Shown: positions 24,939 through 32,597 of the stretch, piece by piece | Position numbering within the stretch: the first letter of the stretch is position 1 | Layout: each line of letters starts with the position of its first letter | DNA from: Clostridiaceae bacterium | GTDB taxonomy: Bacteria > Bacillota > Clostridia > Lachnospirales > Lachnospiraceae | DNA: 64,000 bases | NCBI GenBank assembly: GCA_910575795.1 | Contig: CAJTGE010000011.1 | Span: 1 to 64,000, forward strand | Direction of reading: 5' to 3' | Notes under the pieces: model-generated | Databases searched by the model: none | The model's input: only the letters and a program-made list of their open reading frames with translations | Told to the model about the DNA's origin: nothing | Position numbers and translations under genes: made by a program

Positions 24939-25370
24939 ATGAAAAAATTATATATCGCCTATGGAAGTAACTTAAATATTGAACAAATGTCCTGGCGTTG
25001 CCCAACAGCTACCATATGGGGAAAGGGGATATTAAAGGACTGGACTCTGATTTTCCGCTCTATGCGTGGTCCGGCATATGCAACCATCAAAAAGGACGCT
25101 GGTTCCAATGTCCCCGTTGTGGTATGGGAAATTGACCGCCGATCAGAGTTTTCTTTGGATCGATATGAAGGTTATCCATCCTTTTATCACAAAGAAGATA
25201 TAGAGGTCACTATGGATAATGGAGAAGCCATCACAGGAATGGCATATATAATGAATCAGCAGGCGGTTCCAGGGATACCCAGTAAATCTTATGTGAGAAC
25301 CATTATGGAAGGATATTTGGATAATAATCTGAATCTTGGCTACTTAGAGTGCTTCTTGTCTGCCCAATAA
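24939..25370 (+). CDS. Gamma-glutamylcyclotransferase-like (AIG2) protein
   Basis: 143 residues with the family signature YIAYGSNL at the N-terminus and the catalytic-type Glu in RYEGYPSFYH (about residues 74-83). The fold cyclises and releases gamma-glutamyl groups. Next to an amidoligase it could remove or trim the bond that enzyme makes. 44 bases after the amidoligase with AAAGGAGAAAATC, so they form one operon closed by the terminator at 25410. Confidence 0.85.
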   Translation: MKKLYIAYGSNLNIEQMSWRCPTATIWGKGILKDWTLIFRSMRGPAYATIKKDAGSNVPVVVWEIDRRSEFSLDRYEGYPSFYHKEDIEVTMDNGEAITGMAYIMNQQAVPGIPSKSYVRTIMEGYLDNNLNLGYLECFLSAQ

Positions 25371-25409
25371 TTTCCATTTTCACAATACCCGAACTTATGC
25401 TAATATGAG

Positions 25410-25438
25410 AGAGGACGCCCTTATGGGACGTCCTCTTT
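25410..25438 (+). terminator. Terminator of the amidoligase operon
   Basis: AGAGGACG (25410-25417) pairs with CGTCCTCT (25429-25436), extended by CCC/GGG around a TTAT loop, followed by TT. Confidence 0.75.
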
Positions 25439-25459
25439 AGCAGGCAGATGTTGCAGCAC

Positions 25460-25720
25460 CTACCTGTTTTCGTCTGACTTAGAGCTGCCTGTTCGCGTAT
25501 GTACTATTTTGGACTCTTTGTTCGGCTCTCTGGTAATCAAATCATTCAGATTGCACTCAAGGGCTTCGCAAATCAGATCCAGATGTTCAAGACTCACCCT
25601 TTCGGCAATCTCGTGGTACAATTCATTGATTGTGTTGGGCCGAATGCCAGTCATCCGCGCCAGGTCAGCTTGTGTCAGGCGCTTCTCTCCCAGACGTGCT
25701 GAAAGTAAAAGTTTAATCAT
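25460..25720 (-). CDS. XRE-family regulator
   Basis: 86 residues. Helix-turn-helix about 5-62 (TQADLARMTGIRPNTINELY) and a charged C-terminal tail. AAGGAGC before the ATG. It converges on the amidoligase operon and follows the prophage lysis genes, so it marks the border between prophage and flanking DNA. Confidence 0.82.
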   Translation of the reverse strand: MIKLLLSARLGEKRLTQADLARMTGIRPNTINELYHEIAERVSLEHLDLICEALECNLNDLITREPNKESKIVHTRTGSSKSDENR

Positions 25721-25834
25721 GCGTGTTTGCTCCTTCCATTTTAGATTACCATATAAGGGTAAAATAAATTGGAAAAAGAGAGATTCTATCGCATGATGTT
25801 ATTTTATATCATTTTTTGATAGAACGGCTCCGGC

Positions 25835-27598
25835 TCAAATCTGTTCTGTATAATCCATAGAGATCCAGCCGTCTTCATCCTTTTCATAGGATTTCAGAAG
25901 CCCCCAAAGCCTTGCTCCCTGTCCGTCGCTGGTTTTCACAATGGTAAATACACCCTCTCCGGTGTGAAGTGCTTTTCCGTTCTTTTTCTGATAATCATAT
26001 GTGGTGCCAGGTCCCTTGCGAATCCTGAGATCTGTTATGGAAACTCTCACCTTGAACTCAGCGCCGGCTTCTTCCACACACGGATAAATTTCTTTTCCGG
26101 TATCGTCAAATACCTTATACCCGGCATTCTGGCGGCAAAGTTCAACTGCATTTTCCTTGTTTTTGAAAGCTCCGATCTGTTCGCCGCCATGCCAGGACGT
26201 GCGAACACGAAAATACTTTCCATCTCCTGTTTCCACCTTCTGCGCTTCAGTTGCTTTAAATGCAACATAATCGGGAATGGTGGTAATAAACAGACCGTCA
26301 CTCAGCTTATACCAGCGTTCATCTGCAGATATTCCCACTACCGTGAAGAAATCACCTTTTCTGGCAATACGCTCCACATTATCGCCATACCCTGGCTCCC
26401 TTCTGATATTCAGCCCATCATCACCGGCATAGGAAACTGCCACGGTACCAGCCAAAGGATTTACTTTCTGCGATCCGGTATTGGTTTCTGTCACGGTACC
26501 GAATTCAATTTTACCGCCTTCCATTGTCTTTTTTACATCCCTGCGGAACTGATCCATGGACAGACCAAACTTATTCCAGATATGCTCCACATCACCATGA
26601 TTGGAAGCAATCCCTTTCTGATTGCCCTCATGATGGCTCATAAGGCAGTTGCTGTCCAGAGGATTGAATCCGTATTTTTTGGCAATATATGCAAAAAATT
26701 CTACTGCCTGCCGATATGTGGAAAGCACATGAGCCTTCGTTCCGGAACCATCTCCCAGCTCAATCCAGTTTGAACCGCCTGTATATTTTATGGTTGCCGG
26801 CTCCGTCATTTCCAGGCTGATCAGCGTGTTATTGCCGCTCCCTTTCTTTCCGCTTCCGCAATGCCATCCTTTGATATTGAACGGCAACAGTTGAAGTATA
26901 TTTCCATCTTTACCGGCAACAGCATGGACACAGACTTTCGCGCCTTCGCTATTCCAGATAGAAGCAAACACTTCCGGATCCGGCTGAGGGCAACCGACAC
27001 TGTGAATCATTCCCCCGCCAGGGGTAATGACTGTTCCAGCCTTATAGCACGGGTTTCTTTTTGCTGTTCGATCCATAATTTTCAATGCTTTTTCCTCCTT
27101 ATCAAACACTGTGAGCCCATATTCTTCTACGATATTGCATACCTTCTGGACATACTTTATATCTGTGGCATATCCTCCATTTCGGATAATCTGTGCCGCC
27201 TTCCGGTAATCCTTTTCCCCGGCTAATCCCTGAAATCTTAATACACCTGCCTTCTTTGCGCCTGTCAGATAAAGAGAATGATCCCTGATACTATTTTCGA
27301 TAGTGGGGTATGCTCTAAAATCTGATACCTTCATTGTTTCATTCCCGGCGCTGTCCTGTTCCGGAGAAGGTTTAGTGTATTTTGATTCTCCGTCCCATAC
27401 AGATTCCCATGTGTTCCCACTGAGAGAAGTTTTCATACCAAAAAAATTATTGGCATGAAGCGCCAGTTCAGAAGACCCCCACCCTGATTCCAGTATCGCC
27501 TGTGCAATAGTAATGGAGGCCAGCACTCCGCTGACCTCCATATCTTTTTTCGCCCAGGCACCTACCATTTCGATAAATTCCTGCTTATTTTTCTCCAT
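25835..27598 (-). CDS. Phage endolysin: glucosaminidase + amidase + SH3 domains
   Basis: Cuts host peptidoglycan at lysis. Residues about 1-160: GH73 glucosaminidase with catalytic-type Glu in AQAILESGWG and NNFFGMK. About 180-370: N-acetylmuramoyl-L-alanine amidase type 2, with HSVGCPQ, LISLEM, the HHEG and a later SNHGD zinc-ligand region. About 390-450: SH3 domain (LNIRREPG). About 460-500: SPOR-like segment. About 515-587: second SH3 (LRIRKGPG). Two catalytic activities plus two wall-binding modules make it unusually large (587 aa). It follows the holin. Confidence 0.9.
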   Translation of the reverse strand: MEKNKQEFIEMVGAWAKKDMEVSGVLASITIAQAILESGWGSSELALHANNFFGMKTSLSGNTWESVWDGESKYTKPSPEQDSAGNETMKVSDFRAYPTIENSIRDHSLYLTGAKKAGVLRFQGLAGEKDYRKAAQIIRNGGYATDIKYVQKVCNIVEEYGLTVFDKEEKALKIMDRTAKRNPCYKAGTVITPGGGMIHSVGCPQPDPEVFASIWNSEGAKVCVHAVAGKDGNILQLLPFNIKGWHCGSGKKGSGNNTLISLEMTEPATIKYTGGSNWIELGDGSGTKAHVLSTYRQAVEFFAYIAKKYGFNPLDSNCLMSHHEGNQKGIASNHGDVEHIWNKFGLSMDQFRRDVKKTMEGGKIEFGTVTETNTGSQKVNPLAGTVAVSYAGDDGLNIRREPGYGDNVERIARKGDFFTVVGISADERWYKLSDGLFITTIPDYVAFKATEAQKVETGDGKYFRVRTSWHGGEQIGAFKNKENAVELCRQNAGYKVFDDTGKEIYPCVEEAGAEFKVRVSITDLRIRKGPGTTYDYQKKNGKALHTGEGVFTIVKTSDGQGARLWGLLKSYEKDEDGWISMDYTEQI

Positions 27599-27613
27599 AC
27601 TTTTGACTCCCTT

Positions 27614-27931
27614 TTACAGTTCCTTTCGATAGAACCTTTTCCAGATACCGATCAGATAATCCCAGCCTTTTGTACAGATAATTGCAATGACAAAAGCCGC
27701 AAAAATAGTGGCAACCAGGTAGTACCACACAAAGCTGATTTTTGCATAAGAAATATATGCGAAAAAGACGATGGTACAGATAATAATGCTGAGTACCAAC
27801 ACCTGCAGATCTGTGGGAATCCGGTTCAGAATTCCGATTTCCTTTGTAAACTCTGTGATGATTGATACCAGCGTACAGATTGCCGCCGCAACCAGAAGAA
27901 TCATTGACATATTAGTTAATAAAGTTTCCAT
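27614..27931 (-). CDS. Phage holin
   Basis: 105 residues with three predicted membrane helices (about 8-24, 41-62, 67-90) and a basic C-terminus (RFYRKEL). AAGGAGG before the ATG. Forms the membrane lesion that triggers lysis; sits 15 bases upstream of the endolysin gene. Confidence 0.85.
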   Translation of the reverse strand: METLLTNMSMILLVAAAICTLVSIITEFTKEIGILNRIPTDLQVLVLSIIICTIVFFAYISYAKISFVWYYLVATIFAAFVIAIICTKGWDYLIGIWKRFYRKEL

Positions 27932-27943
27932 AAGACGTCCTCC

Positions 27944-28255
27944 TTAATATAAATGATCGATGGCCTGCCGCTGCAGGAATTCTTTCTGTTCATGCTTAAC
28001 ATTCCGGGCATATTCCAGGGCTGCTTCTGTTTCTCCGTTTGTATGCCCATTTTTCAATGCCAGAGCAGCCGCTTCGCCGAGGGCAATGGCCGCCCCAATG
28101 CTTTTTACCATAAGAATTTCATTTTCTTCCCTGGCAGCTTCCTTTTCATCCAGTTCTTTATTTCTTCTGTCAATACGTTTTTCCAGACACCAGAAACAGA
28201 ATCCGGTAATTGCACTGGGAATACTCATAGCGATGGCAATTGCTGTTAAATCCAA
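27944..28255 (-). CDS. Small membrane protein of the lysis region
   Basis: One membrane helix near the N-terminus (AIAIAMSIPSAITGFCFW) followed by a long charged helix. I prefer the TTG at 28255 because AAGGAGG lies 8 bases upstream of it. The ATG at 28276 would place the ribosome site inside the gene. Could be a spanin-like or holin-accessory protein; not recognised. Confidence 0.7.
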   Translation of the reverse strand: MDLTAIAIAMSIPSAITGFCFWCLEKRIDRRNKELDEKEAAREENEILMVKSIGAAIALGEAAALALKNGHTNGETEAALEYARNVKHEQKEFLQRQAIDHLY

Positions 28256-28286
28256 ATTTCTCACCTCCTTCCACAAAAAAAGAGCC

Positions 28287-28529
28287 TTATGGCTCTAATT
28301 TTGTCATTTCATATTCTCGCATTGCTTCCTCTGCAAGTCTTTTATCCTGCTCTAAAATCCTGTCTTCCTCACTCTCTATGTTGAGAATGTTTTTGTAATG
28401 CAGAATGTCCGTAGCTTGACGAGAAACAAGCCTGCCCAGTCTGCAGATAACTTCATCCTGCTTTTCTACCATTTCCATATAGAGTTCTAACAGTTCAAGC
28501 AATGCAGCTTCATCCAAATCCTCTAACAT
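28287..28529 (-). CDS. Small acidic helical phage protein
   Basis: 80 residues, strongly helical, Leu/Glu-rich with a probable coiled coil (LLELLELYMEMVEK). GAAGGAGGGC before the ATG. Unknown function. Too short and different to be called a DGR accessory (Avd) protein. Confidence 0.65.
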   Translation of the reverse strand: MLEDLDEAALLELLELYMEMVEKQDEVICRLGRLVSRQATDILHYKNILNIESEEDRILEQDKRLAEEAMREYEMTKLEP

Positions 28530-28576
28530 AAGCCCTCCTTCCTATAATTTTTACAAACAAAAAGAGCCTGAAATCA

Positions 28577-28696
28577 TTAAGAATCAGCCTCTTTTGCCAG
28601 CCCAAGTGCTTCCTTGACCGCCTCCCTAAATTGATCCGGCACGCTCTCAATCGTTCTCATTCCGCTTTTCACAAGTCTGATATACAATTCCAGCAT
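28577..28696 (-). CDS. CD1375/XkdX-like mini-protein
   Basis: 39 codons: a pattern of LELYIRLVKSGMRTIESVP followed by an acidic-basic helix. Matches the very small proteins found after tail fibre genes in clostridial myophages. AGGTGTTTAATT precedes the ATG. Immediately downstream of the 28699 gene. Confidence 0.6.
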   Translation of the reverse strand: MLELYIRLVKSGMRTIESVPDQFREAVKEALGLAKEADS

Positions 28697-28698
28697 AA

Positions 28699-29043
28699 TT
28701 AAACACCTCCATTTTGCTTCTCATAGATTTCTGCTATTGCAGCCATTGTTGCCAACTGATTTTGTTCCTGTTCCAATAACCGCTCGTAGATTTCAGCCTG
28801 GGCCGCCATACTTACAAGCAGATTATCATTGGTATTTTGATTCATTTCCTCCTGAACCAGAAGCAAATTATATTCTTCTTCTGAAATAAATCTGCTCTGG
28901 CATTTCCAGCCGGTTTCCGTTGTGCCATCCGGATTTTCCTTCTCATACGGCTGAATATCCTTTCTCTGAATATAGCCCCTTCGATTAAGGCTTTCCAGAG
29001 CTTCAGGATGTCGCACAGATAATTCTTCTTGCCAGTTTGTCAT
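28699..29043 (-). CDS. Phage hypothetical protein after the reverse transcriptase
   Basis: 114 residues; starts 41 bases inside the end of the RT gene, hence co-translated. The C-terminal half has two similar helices (AAQAEIYERLLEQEQ and AAIAEIYEKQ). Resembles small tail-region proteins rather than an Avd bundle. Function unknown. Confidence 0.65.
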   Translation of the reverse strand: MTNWQEELSVRHPEALESLNRRGYIQRKDIQPYEKENPDGTTETGWKCQSRFISEEEYNLLLVQEEMNQNTNDNLLVSMAAQAEIYERLLEQEQNQLATMAAIAEIYEKQNGGV

Positions 29044-30208
29044 TCCTGTTGTCCTCCTTTGCCAACTTTGATATGATTTTTTTAATATGCCTTACCCTCA
29101 CAAACGGTTTGACATTTACAAGATACCATGCGTAGGTATCAGTGCATGATACCCACCCCATCAAAGAAATAAAACTGCTGCATAGTTTTTTGGGAAATGC
29201 CTGGTGATTTTCCTTCTTTTTACCTATCCGCCTTGCGGCCGCTGCCAGATGAATCATGATATGCTTTCTCATAATTACACGGTCACGGTAGAAATAAAAT
29301 CCCATTGCCGATATGCGCCTCCCGGTTCTCTTTCCATTCTTTTTTACATAGTCAAATCTGGATACCTGCCAATCACCCTTTAATTTTAAACGGTGCTTGC
29401 CAAGCCATGACATAACCCCTTTAATAGCCCTGTGAAGTCTCTTTTTGTTATCATCCATAAAAGTAAGGTTATCCATGTATCTGGTGTAATGAGCAATACC
29501 ATATACATTTTTCACCATATAATCCATCTCCTGTAGCAGAAAATTGGCAAGCCACTGGCTGAGAAAAAATCCCAGCGGAATTCCTCTAACCAAAAACTGC
29601 CGCATAGATACATCAATCAAATGCAGAAAAAAATTGTCATGAACCCTTTTTTGTAATTTTTTCCGCACAATCGAATATCTGACATGATCGTAAAAATGAC
29701 GAATATCGCACACCGCATGATTCCTTATGCCTTTTCCTCTGTGAATCCATCTGCTTATGGCCTTTTTCCCTTTGTGAGAACCTCTTTTAGGAAAGGAAGC
29801 ATAAGTATGCGCATAGGCACTTCCACGTAAAATAGGTTCCAAAATTAAAATAATGATATGATGAACCCATTGCTCCACCACACTCGGAACATAAATAGTT
29901 CTGGTTTTTCCAGCTTCCCTAATCGTTATCGGCTTGTGCATTTTAGGTTTAAATGCCAGTTCCGGATGTTCTACATGCCATCCTTTGGGTTTTGTATTGA
30001 TAAGCATTATCTGGATTTTTTCAACCCACTTATCAAAATCATTTTCGATTTCTACAATCTCTTTCCTGGTTGTCTTTTTCTTTCTCATACGCTCAAAAGC
30101 GCGGATAATCACCTTCTTCTGGCAGGCTATTTGATAAAGGTATCTATAACTTTTTTTCTTCACCCACGGTACTTCTAAAACTTTCTCAATATCGTATGCA
30201 TAAGACAT
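29003..30208 (-). CDS. DGR-type reverse transcriptase
   Basis: 401 residues. It copies the TR RNA into mutagenised cDNA for the VR of the tail gene. Motifs: Asp in CDIRHFYDH (about 168); LGFFLSQ (212-218), the [ILV]GxxxSQ form specific to DGR enzymes, where group II introns have QGxxxSP; and RYMDN (243-247) in place of the usual YxDD, so the second catalytic Asp is Asn. Thumb region follows, with no maturase or endonuclease domain. Lies just after TR, the common DGR order. No Avd gene is recognisable nearby. Confidence 0.93.
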   Translation of the reverse strand: MSYAYDIEKVLEVPWVKKKSYRYLYQIACQKKVIIRAFERMRKKKTTRKEIVEIENDFDKWVEKIQIMLINTKPKGWHVEHPELAFKPKMHKPITIREAGKTRTIYVPSVVEQWVHHIIILILEPILRGSAYAHTYASFPKRGSHKGKKAISRWIHRGKGIRNHAVCDIRHFYDHVRYSIVRKKLQKRVHDNFFLHLIDVSMRQFLVRGIPLGFFLSQWLANFLLQEMDYMVKNVYGIAHYTRYMDNLTFMDDNKKRLHRAIKGVMSWLGKHRLKLKGDWQVSRFDYVKKNGKRTGRRISAMGFYFYRDRVIMRKHIMIHLAAAARRIGKKKENHQAFPKKLCSSFISLMGWVSCTDTYAWYLVNVKPFVRVRHIKKIISKLAKEDNRNDKLARRIICATS

Positions 30209-30373
30209 TTGCTTCTATCTCCTTGTCACTTTCCTACATATCATTGTACTTGCAACACCTGCATCGGAATAATTTCCACTCACCAAAACCAATAATGGCG
30301 GATATACCGGTATTTCAACCGTCAGAGGTGTAGGATTGTCGGTGGCATTTGTATTATTATTCCATTCTAAGAT

Positions 30374-30479
30374 AGAAATGAGGCGCCGTTGTTCCACCAG
30401 GCGTTAGCCGCGGTATTGTTGAACGTGCGGGAAAACAAGCCGCCGTTAGCCCCGTTGCCGCAGCTGCCCAGCCGGAACG
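30374..30479 (-). repeat. DGR template repeat (TR)
   Basis: About 106 bases, non-coding, between target gene and RT. Read on the - strand in the frame of the VR it spells LGSCGNGANGG, then SRTFNNTAANAWWNNG, rich in AAC codons as expected of a template, and an in-frame stop lies just upstream. Aligned to the VR with an offset of exactly 270 bases. In the first 100 aligned bases it has 17 adenines. Confidence 0.93.
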
Positions 30480-30551
30480 CCCGCTAAAGCCGCCCCGACA
30501 ACCCCTGTTTTTCGTAGGTGCATTTTTCATTTTGCAAAAAATATAAAACCC

Positions 30552-30606
30552 TTTGGGGGAATTCCCCCAAACCCCCTAAAAGCCTTTTTGGGGGAAGACC
30601 CCCAAA
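30552..30606 (-). terminator. Perfect palindrome and second G/C hairpin between VR and TR
   Basis: 30552-30571 is a perfect 20-base palindrome (TTTGGGGGAATTCCCCCAAA). 30587-30606 is a second hairpin with the same TTTGGGGG/CCCCCAAA arms and loop AAGA. CCCCCAAACCCCCT is directly repeated (30564-30577, 30599-30612). On the - strand the palindrome is followed by GGG then TTTTATATTTTTT, so it can terminate the tail-gene message before TR. Confidence 0.65.
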
Positions 30607-30613
30607 CCCCCTA

Positions 30614-30628
30614 CGCTGCTACGCAGCG
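30614..30628 (-). promoter_or_regulatory. Hairpin just after the VR (DGR target-site structure)
   Basis: CGCTGC (30614-30619), loop TAC, GCAGCG (30623-30628), about 15 bases past the VR end and overlapping the stop codon of the tail gene. Known DGRs have a GC-rich hairpin/cruciform at this place that raises retrohoming. Confidence 0.7.
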
Positions 30629-31914
30629 ACAGGTTGTGCCTGAAGAAGCGAGGCGCCGTAGTACCACCAGGCGCCAGCCGCGGTAGCGCCGAACGTGCGG
30701 GAAAACAAGCCGCCGCTAGCCCCGTTGCCGCAACCGCCCAGCCGGAACGATACTCGCACATCCGTAGCCGTTACCCATGTGTGGTCGCAATAACCGGTTA
30801 AAGAAGTACAAATCACTTCCGCAGTAGGAACCGCCCCAAATCCAGGAATCACCTGAGTGATGGCATAATAATTATTTGACGCCAGCTTCACCCCAGTGTC
30901 AATGTATTTGGCTCCGGTCAAGTCATAGGTATAATCCGGGCTTACTTTAATAATGCCATTTACCAACAATGTATATGGATCCCTCTGCCAGAGCATTTGC
31001 GATCCCAGGACACAGGAATGAAAAACCTTATTAAAGCTCTTTTCATCCTTCGATCCATAAAACTGGCCGCCGCCAATGACTGTATTTACCTTTGTCCCGT
31101 GTTTCTGCTCTTTATCATTTACATATGACGTTGACATGCCTGCCCCAAATGATGCCTGGGTATTTGTGGACCTCGTAAGCATTACGCATATATCAGCCAG
31201 CGTATTCATTAAGGCGCCGCCAAAGAAAAGGGCTTCCGGATCGGTTTTTTTTATCGCTGCATTCTGCACCTCTGTTGTTACATTTGCAGTCACATTAGTG
31301 TCACTTGTGTTTCCGGTTGCCGTCCCCCAACTCCATTGACCGGCAATACTCCGCATCTTTCCATTTCCATCGATGGAGCCATAAAACAACGGTATCAGCA
31401 TATAATCCCGTTCTTTTCCCAACACGTCAAAACCGATGGGTTTGAAATCATCGGTCAGCTTTCGCTCACAAAAAAGCACATACCGGTCATACCCAATTTT
31501 ATAAGTATGGGTATATATTTTTTTAATGACTGCCATAGCATTCCCGGCATAATTTACGTTGGCCACATCTGAAGCAGAGCCGTCACTGGCTTTTTTTGTA
31601 TAATCATTTTCATTCAGATAATACTCTATTCCACCTCCCCAGTTCGCCATTACCGGCTTATTGGCTTTCAGCCACTCCCAATTCCCCCAAGAGCCATAAT
31701 CCATGATATGGGTATCCATATTCATCATCATAGGAGTAAAGTCCTTGTTGGCACCAATATACTCAACCCGCGTGGCCGGATCCAGATCTGCTTCATGAAT
31801 AATCATTCCATATACCGGCGAATCCAGAGGAACCAGATTATTCAAAAGCTTCTGTGTATTTTCATACACCTTATCCAGAGTAGCCTTGTCTGCTACATAA
31901 ATTCTTTCGGACAT
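30619..31914 (-). CDS. DGR target protein: hypervariable phage tail/receptor-binding protein
   Basis: 431 residues at the distal end of the tail module. The C-terminal about 60 residues have the C-type-lectin-like fold hallmarks of DGR targets: RVSFRLGG, NGASGGLFSR, AWWYYGASL. The VR covers about residues 389-424. The N-terminal 370 residues form a body that probably attaches to the fibre or baseplate. Changed residues relative to TR are Ser to Gly, Asn to Ser, Asn-Asn to Gly-Ala, Asn to Gly and Asn-Asn to Tyr-Tyr, all at lectin-loop positions. Probably binds a host surface receptor. Ribosome site AAAGGCGG is modest. Confidence 0.88.
   Translation of the reverse strand: MSERIYVADKATLDKVYENTQKLLNNLVPLDSPVYGMIIHEADLDPATRVEYIGANKDFTPMMMNMDTHIMDYGSWGNWEWLKANKPVMANWGGGIEYYLNENDYTKKASDGSASDVANVNYAGNAMAVIKKIYTHTYKIGYDRYVLFCERKLTDDFKPIGFDVLGKERDYMLIPLFYGSIDGNGKMRSIAGQWSWGTATGNTSDTNVTANVTTEVQNAAIKKTDPEALFFGGALMNTLADICVMLTRSTNTQASFGAGMSTSYVNDKEQKHGTKVNTVIGGGQFYGSKDEKSFNKVFHSCVLGSQMLWQRDPYTLLVNGIIKVSPDYTYDLTGAKYIDTGVKLASNNYYAITQVIPGFGAVPTAEVICTSLTGYCDHTWVTATDVRVSFRLGGCGNGASGGLFSRTFGATAAGAWWYYGASLLQAQPVAA
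30644..30749 (-). repeat. DGR variable repeat (VR)
   Basis: Last coding part of the tail gene. Within the 100-base alignment with TR (30651-30750 against 30381-30480), 10 of 17 TR adenines are changed (seven to G, one to C, two to T). One internal non-adenine change (C to T) is present, plus the boundary base. Beyond both ends the two sequences diverge at once. Confidence 0.93.
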
Positions 31915-31992
31915 AAATTTACCGCCTTTCTCACTATACTACATTCTGTTGCTTTACGATTTTTTTGTTATTTAATATCAAATAGCGATATT

Positions 31993-32205
31993 TTAAGTAT
32001 CGGTTTCTATATACAGAAGCCCGTTCTCCACCCCGAAATGATACGTCTGATCCGTTTCATCATCTTTGATATGTTTCAAACATTCATCATTTTTCAGAAG
32101 CTGCTGAAACATAGGATTAAAGATATTGGCATGCGCCGGATCGGACTTCTCCAGCATCCGCATTTGATTGCTATACCTGGGATTAGAAACATCATATTTT
32201 GCCAT
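31993..32205 (-). CDS. Small tail-fibre-associated protein
   Basis: 70 residues; begins MAKYDVSNPRYSNQ; GGAGGTGGG before ATG 32205. Conserved between fibre-collar and distal fibre genes in clostridial phages; role not known. The 78-base gap to the next gene has no clear promoter. Confidence 0.6.
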   Translation of the reverse strand: MAKYDVSNPRYSNQMRMLEKSDPAHANIFNPMFQQLLKNDECLKHIKDDETDQTYHFGVENGLLYIETDT

Positions 32206-32216
32206 CAACCCACCTC

Positions 32217-32597
32217 CTAGAATGTATCATCAATCTCGAATCCCATTTCCTGGTCTTCGTCTTTTCCTTTGTCCAGAAATGATTTTATGGCAATCAAATC
32301 CCCATCTTCATCATATAATGCTATTTCATTGATGTATTTGTTTGCCAGTTCTCCTTCATTCAAAGTACAGACATACCGGTAAACCAGCCGGGAAACTACT
32401 TCATACCTGTCAATTTCCTTTCTGAGAAGCTCATGGCGCAATTCTGTCTGATCTGCAACAGGGGCAATCACACCGCCAGAGGCATTCTTCGCACCATCTC
32501 CAAATGCCATTCCCACAATTTTGGGAAGCGGAGCCACTCCCGCTCTCGCTTTCAGCATTTTTTCCCTTGCAATATCTGTTACAATACTTTCTGCCAT
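32217..32597 (-). CDS. Tail-collar fibre protein (DUF3751-like)
   Basis: 126 residues. N-terminal helix followed by MAFGDG, a typical opening of phage tail-collar proteins that join fibres to the baseplate, then RYVCTLNEGE and a strand-rich end (YINEIALYDEDGDL). Its ATG overlaps the stop of the preceding gene. Probable adaptor for the DGR-variable protein. Confidence 0.72.
   Translation of the reverse strand: MAESIVTDIAREKMLKARAGVAPLPKIVGMAFGDGAKNASGGVIAPVADQTELRHELLRKEIDRYEVVSRLVYRYVCTLNEGELANKYINEIALYDEDGDLIAIKSFLDKGKDEDQEMGFEIDDTF

Noticed and set aside
28699-29043. 114-residue protein as Avd
   Set aside because: Overlaps the RT end and looks like a tail-region protein; not a basic helical bundle.
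29003-30208. RT as a group II intron enzyme
   Set aside because: It has the DGR LGxxxSQ motif, lacks maturase and endonuclease domains, and is paired with a TR/VR.
30209-30618. CRISPR-like repeats
   Set aside because: The repeats are the TR/VR pair and palindromes; there are no regular spacers.
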